From Chthonomonas sp. UBA2391 (lineage in GTDB: Bacteria > Armatimonadota > Fimbriimonadia > Fimbriimonadales > Fimbriimonadaceae), in the NCBI GenBank assembly GCA_002343825.1, contig DDSL01000040.1, forward strand, positions 1 to 9,169: a DNA stretch of 9,169 nt, written 5' to 3'. How positions within the stretch are numbered: position 1 is the first letter of the stretch; every line of letters begins with the position of its first letter. Shown here piece by piece: positions 6,253 to 9,169 of this stretch. The notes beneath the pieces were generated by a model. It saw only the letters and a program-made list of their open reading frames with translations. It made no database searches and was not told where the DNA came from. The position numbers were made by a program, and so were the translations under genes.

Positions 6253-7236
6253 ATGAAGCGCGCACGGAGTAAGCCATGGTGGTTGAGGGTCCTTCAGGGC
6301 CTGGCTTGGGTGAGTCTTTGCCTCCTGTTCCTGGGGATCGGGGTAGTGACCTCGTTGCTTGGCAAGACGGAGGTCGGTCAGGCGATTGTCCGCCAGAAGT
6401 TTACGAACACTCCTCCGGAGCGAGTTTTTCAAGATTCGAGCATTACCTTCCTCATCTTGGGATGCGATAAGGATCTCTACTACCGAGGCACCCAAGTCCT
6501 CAATGCCGCGGCCCGCAGCGATATGATGATGATTGCAAGGTTGGACTTTAACAGCAAGCGGCTGAGCGGGCTGAGTATTCCCCGAGATACACGCGTCGAG
6601 ATGCCGGGCGAGTCTCCTCACAGGATCAACGCCTTTCACGCGATGAGCAAGGACCCCGATGAGGCCAAGCAGCTGGCCAAACGGGCGGTCGAGTTCCTTC
6701 TCCCCGAAGTTCAGATCGACCGGGTGATCGTGCTTAACTTCGATGCTTTCAAAGAGATGATCGATCTAGTCGGCGGGGTGGAAGTCTTTGTCGACAAGAA
6801 GCTGAAGTACACCGACAAGGCTGGAGGGCTCTACATTGACCTCGAACCCGGCCGTCAGGTCCTCAACGGAGAGGATGCAATGGGCTATGTGCGGTACCGA
6901 AAGGGCGATAGTGATTTCGTCCGCCAGGATCGCCAAAAGGCGCTGATGCACAGCTTTAAGGATCGAATCGACGCCAGCCCCGGACTGCTTGGTCCGGTTC
7001 TGGACAAGTTTCGTGAGGTCCTAGGGAACGAGCTGACTTCGGACGAACTCGCGGCTGCGGCCCTGTTTGCCCAAGCGATCGGCAACGATAATATCAAGAT
7101 GGCTCAGCTGCCGGTCTTTGAGCTCCCTCGGAGCAGGGGACAAGCCTTCTATCTCGACCTCGATCGCGATGGGGCTCGCCGGATGTTGATGGAGTTTGGA
7201 TTCATCGACGCCTCACGGACGACCTATAACTTCTGA
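6253..7236 (+). CDS. LCP (LytR-CpsA-Psr) family cell-wall ligase
   Basis: 327 residues. A short basic cytoplasmic tail and one membrane helix (about 11-36) anchor an extracytoplasmic LCP domain. LCP proteins transfer polyprenyl-phosphate-linked glycopolymers to peptidoglycan or similar acceptors. Family blocks seen: FLILGCD (66-72), ARSDMMMIARLD (87-98) with R88 and D90, GLSIPRDTRV (106-115), the RINAFHAM segment (124-131), VLNFDAFKEMIDLVGGVEV (160-178), and L-NGEDAMGYVRYRKGDSDFVRQDRQ (204-228), where the arginines and D222 line the pyrophosphate-binding pocket. The ATG at 6253 has AAGGAAGG two bases upstream and starts directly before the membrane anchor; the frame is open upstream to 6175, but that part precedes the candidate promoter. 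The stop overlaps the next gene's start (TGATG), so the two form an operon. It is divergent from the pilin-like gene. Confidence 0.93.
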   Translation: MKRARSKPWWLRVLQGLAWVSLCLLFLGIGVVTSLLGKTEVGQAIVRQKFTNTPPERVFQDSSITFLILGCDKDLYYRGTQVLNAAARSDMMMIARLDFNSKRLSGLSIPRDTRVEMPGESPHRINAFHAMSKDPDEAKQLAKRAVEFLLPEVQIDRVIVLNFDAFKEMIDLVGGVEVFVDKKLKYTDKAGGLYIDLEPGRQVLNGEDAMGYVRYRKGDSDFVRQDRQKALMHSFKDRIDASPGLLGPVLDKFREVLGNELTSDELAAAALFAQAIGNDNIKMAQLPVFELPRSRGQAFYLDLDRDGARRMLMEFGFIDASRTTYNF

Positions 7237-8060
7237 TGTCGCAGACCGAATTTGATCCCGATCGCCCAGAGGATTCCCGGGGCTCTAGTAGCGGATATCT
7301 GAGCAAGCGAGACCTGCGGATCGTGCTGATCGGCATGGTCCTGTTTTTTGGAGCTCTGACCCCGTTCTATATCTATTTCCGGGGGGAAACCGAAGCGAGC
7401 CAGTGCCTTCTGAACATGCGCGCGATCTCCGGGGCGTTGGGTTTATATGCCCAAGAGAATGACGAGCGGATGCCCCCGGCCTACGTCGTGGTTGGTTTCG
7501 ACGCTCCGCTGATCCAGAACGGACGAGCGGTGACCTGGGCCACCGTTATACAGGGTTATATGAACCCCCGGCGGACTTTCCGATGTCCAAGTGCCAAGCC
7601 CGAAGAGGTGGCCAAATGCAGCGGGCTGAAGGCGGGGCAGACCTTGGAGGTGACCTACGGACTCTACACGGCCATGCAGGGCAAAGTGGTGAGCCAGCTG
7701 GCGAGCGCGGCGAACACCGTTCTCATCGCCGAAACGAGCAACAATGGGGCACGAAACACTTACAACCCTAAGCCGCTGGTCGGCGGCCAAGATGCCTTTT
7801 TGATAGGGTTTGATTCAGGAAACCAGTACAATCTCTCCGACCCAGCTTTTCAGGAAGATATGGCCAAGATTTCGCGAATAACCCGTCTCGCCTTCTATGA
7901 GACCCAGGACGGGAAGTTTGACGAGACCACAAAGGCTAGGCACCGCGCGGGGATCCACGCAATCATGGCCGATGGCTCCGCCAAGATCCTGAAGGCGAGT
8001 GCTGCGAACGTCACCCGGGGGACCGCGGGACGCATTCTCGCCCCTTGGCAACCCGACTAG
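7236..8060 (+). CDS. Membrane-anchored H-X9-DG (DUF1559-like) protein
   Basis: 274 residues. A polar 27-residue N-terminus precedes one membrane helix (about 28-47); there is no GFTLIE prepilin motif. The ectodomain begins with QCLLNMRAISGALGLYAQENDERMP (56-80), which aligns by eye with the same block of the pilin-like protein at 5410-6135, and both then carry an aromatic-Cys-Pro element (FRCPSAK at 115-121 here). Near the C-terminus H236 is followed nine residues later by D246-G247 (RHRAGIHAIMADG), the H-X9-DG motif of DUF1559-type proteins. Molecular function is not known; a surface role beside the LCP ligase is inferred from the operon. The ATG at 7236-7238 overlaps the LCP stop by one base and no Shine-Dalgarno is visible, so coupled re-initiation is likely. 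Only 34 bases separate its stop from pckG. Confidence 0.78.
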   Translation: MSQTEFDPDRPEDSRGSSSGYLSKRDLRIVLIGMVLFFGALTPFYIYFRGETEASQCLLNMRAISGALGLYAQENDERMPPAYVVVGFDAPLIQNGRAVTWATVIQGYMNPRRTFRCPSAKPEEVAKCSGLKAGQTLEVTYGLYTAMQGKVVSQLASAANTVLIAETSNNGARNTYNPKPLVGGQDAFLIGFDSGNQYNLSDPAFQEDMAKISRITRLAFYETQDGKFDETTKARHRAGIHAIMADGSAKILKASAANVTRGTAGRILAPWQPD

Positions 8061-8067
8061 GCCCGTC

Positions 8068-8093
8068 GGTACACTTGGCGGTTCAGGTGTACC
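8068..8093 (+). promoter_or_regulatory. 10-bp dyad over the pckG start region
   Basis: GGTACACTTG (8068-8077) faces CAGGTGTACC (8084-8093) across GCGGTT. All ten positions pair if one T-G wobble is allowed. The left arm contains the candidate -10 TACACT (8070-8075); the right arm contains the ribosome site AGGTG (8085-8089) and ends one base before the ATG. It could be a repressor operator in DNA or, in read-through RNA, a hairpin hiding the ribosome site. Confidence 0.55.
8070..8075 (+). promoter_or_regulatory. Candidate -10 of pckG
   Basis: TACACT ends 19 bases before the ATG and is the same GTACACT string seen before the thioredoxin-domain gene. TTGGCA at 8045-8050 resembles a -35 but the spacing of 19 bases is long. 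It lies inside the dyad at 8068-8093. Confidence 0.33.
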
Positions 8094-8094
8094 T

Positions 8095-9169
8095 ATGGCA
8101 GCTACCCAAATTTCGAACTATCAGTCCATGATCCCTGATTGGGTCACCAGCAAGCGCCTCATCGAGTGGGTTCTCAGCGTCGCTCAGCACTGCCAGCCCG
8201 AGGAAATCTACTGGTGCGACGGAAGCCAAGAAGAGAACGGCCGGCTGTGCCAAGAGATGGTCGACGCCGGGACCTTCATCAAGCTCAACCCCGAAAAGCG
8301 ACCCGGGAGCTACCTCTGCCGAAGCGACCCCAGCGATGTCGCTAGGGTCGAGGACCGCACCTATATCTGTAGCGCCAGCAAAAAGGACGCCGGACCCACC
8401 AACAATTGGATGGACCCGGTGGAGATGAAGAAGCTGATGCTGAAGCTCTATGAGGGCTGCATGAAGGGAAGAACCATGTACGTGGTGCCGTTCAGCATGG
8501 GCCCTCTAGGAAGCGATATCGCCCACATCGGGGTCGAGCTGACCGATAGCCCCTATGTCGTGGTGAATATGCGGATCATGACCCGGATGGGGCGCGAAGT
8601 CCTCGCCGTTCTGGGCAAGGATAAGTTCGTTCGGTGCCTTCACAGCGTCGGGGTTCCGCTGGAGCGAGGTCAGACCGATGTGGCTTGGCCCTGCAATCCG
8701 ACCAAGTACATCACCCACTTTCCCGAAGAGCGGCTCATCTGGAGCTATGGAAGCGGCTATGGCGGCAACGCACTGCTGGGCAAGAAATGCTTTGCGCTAC
8801 GCATCGCCAGCACGATGGCCCGCGACCAAGGCTGGCTGGCCGAGCACATGCTGATTTTGGGAGTCGAGAATCCGCAGGGCGAAAAGACGTATGTCGCGGC
8901 TGCCTTCCCGAGCGCCTGCGGAAAAACGAACTTTGCGATGCTGATCCCTCCGACCGGATTTGACGGCTGGAAGGTGACCACGGTCGGCGACGACATCGCC
9001 TGGATCAAGCCCGGACCCGATGGGAAGCTCTATGCAATCAACCCCGAATATGGCTACTTTGGCGTGGCTCCGGGGACTAGCGAGAAGAGTAACCCCAACG
9101 CCATGGCCACAATTCGGGCCAACACGATCTTCACCAATGTCGCGATGACCGACGACGGCGATGTCTGGT
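8095..9169 (+). CDS. pckG: Phosphoenolpyruvate carboxykinase (GTP), 3' end cut by window
   Basis: 358 complete codons of a protein usually near 600 residues; the frame runs off the window edge. The enzyme interconverts oxaloacetate plus GTP and PEP plus CO2 plus GDP in the cytoplasm, at the start of gluconeogenesis or in anaplerosis. GTP-type signatures are plain: IYWCDGSQEE (37-46), the substrate loop region RTMYVVPFSMGPLGS (126-140), HSVG (183-186), SYGSGYGGNALLGKKC (217-232) with Mn ligand K231, H251 in AEHML, the hypersensitive-cysteine P-loop PSACGKTN (272-279) with C275 and K277, and D299-D300 in VGDDIAWI. These differ from the ATP-dependent PckA family. The ATG at 8095 has AGGTG five bases upstream, and the N-terminal length fits the family. 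Control by the overlapping dyad at 8068-8093 is inferred. Confidence 0.97.
   Translation, partial: MAATQISNYQSMIPDWVTSKRLIEWVLSVAQHCQPEEIYWCDGSQEENGRLCQEMVDAGTFIKLNPEKRPGSYLCRSDPSDVARVEDRTYICSASKKDAGPTNNWMDPVEMKKLMLKLYEGCMKGRTMYVVPFSMGPLGSDIAHIGVELTDSPYVVVNMRIMTRMGREVLAVLGKDKFVRCLHSVGVPLERGQTDVAWPCNPTKYITHFPEERLIWSYGSGYGGNALLGKKCFALRIASTMARDQGWLAEHMLILGVENPQGEKTYVAAAFPSACGKTNFAMLIPPTGFDGWKVTTVGDDIAWIKPGPDGKLYAINPEYGYFGVAPGTSEKSNPNAMATIRANTIFTNVAMTDDGDVW

Noticed and set aside
5410..8060. A complete type IV pilus or type II secretion locus
   Set aside because: Only one prepilin-like protein and one relative are present; there is no ATPase, inner-membrane core protein, secretin or prepilin peptidase.
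1..9169. Mobile element, CRISPR array, toxin-antitoxin or phage-defence system
   Set aside because: No transposase or integrase motif, no regularly spaced repeats, no small toxin-antitoxin pair and no defence domains were seen on either strand.

Overview
The window is about 60% G+C by eye and reads like ordinary bacterial chromosome. The best guess for the host is an Armatimonadota bacterium of the Fimbriimonas type; Planctomycetota-like bacteria are the alternative. The grounds are one short-N-terminus type IV pilin-like protein (GFTLIE motif), a related protein ending in an H-X9-DG motif, a PEP-CTERM surface protein, and a stand-alone nuoE. This assignment is inference from family content; no rRNA or marker gene is present.

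Layout. Positions 1-439 hold no intact gene, only a minus-strand fragment that looks like the C-terminal end of a PhoD-like phosphatase. nuoE (complex I 24 kDa subunit) lies on the minus strand at 440-1063 and is divergent from a PEP-CTERM exported protein (1233-1814, plus). After a GC-rich hairpin comes a full-length YyaL/SPATA20-type thioredoxin-domain protein (plus, ending at 3981). It meets a minus-strand three-gene operon tail to tail, with both stop codons inside one CTAG. Read in its own direction, that operon is a type IV pilin-like protein (6135-5410), an Atz/Trz-type amidohydrolase (5413-4226, 4-bp overlap) and an alkyltransferase-like MGMT-family protein (4298-3978, 73-bp overlap). 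Divergent from it, across a 117-bp control region, is an LCP (LytR-CpsA-Psr) cell-wall ligase gene, whose stop codon overlaps the start of a membrane-anchored H-X9-DG protein related to the pilin-like protein. The window ends inside a GTP-dependent PEP carboxykinase gene (8095 to the edge).

How the genes fit together. The LCP protein, H-X9-DG protein, pilin-like protein and PEP-CTERM protein all point to the envelope or outer surface. nuoE and pckG are core energy and carbon metabolism. The alkyltransferase-like protein is a DNA-damage sensor rather than a repair enzyme, because the catalytic Cys-His pair is replaced by Trp-Trp.

The most unusual signals are a 10-bp dyad that ends one base before the pckG start codon and covers both its ribosome binding site and its candidate -10, and a recurrent -10-like hexamer 15-20 bases upstream of several start codons, which would imply very short 5' leaders. 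I found no transposase, CRISPR array, tRNA, toxin-antitoxin pair or recognisable defence system, and no strong case for a wholly new multi-gene system.
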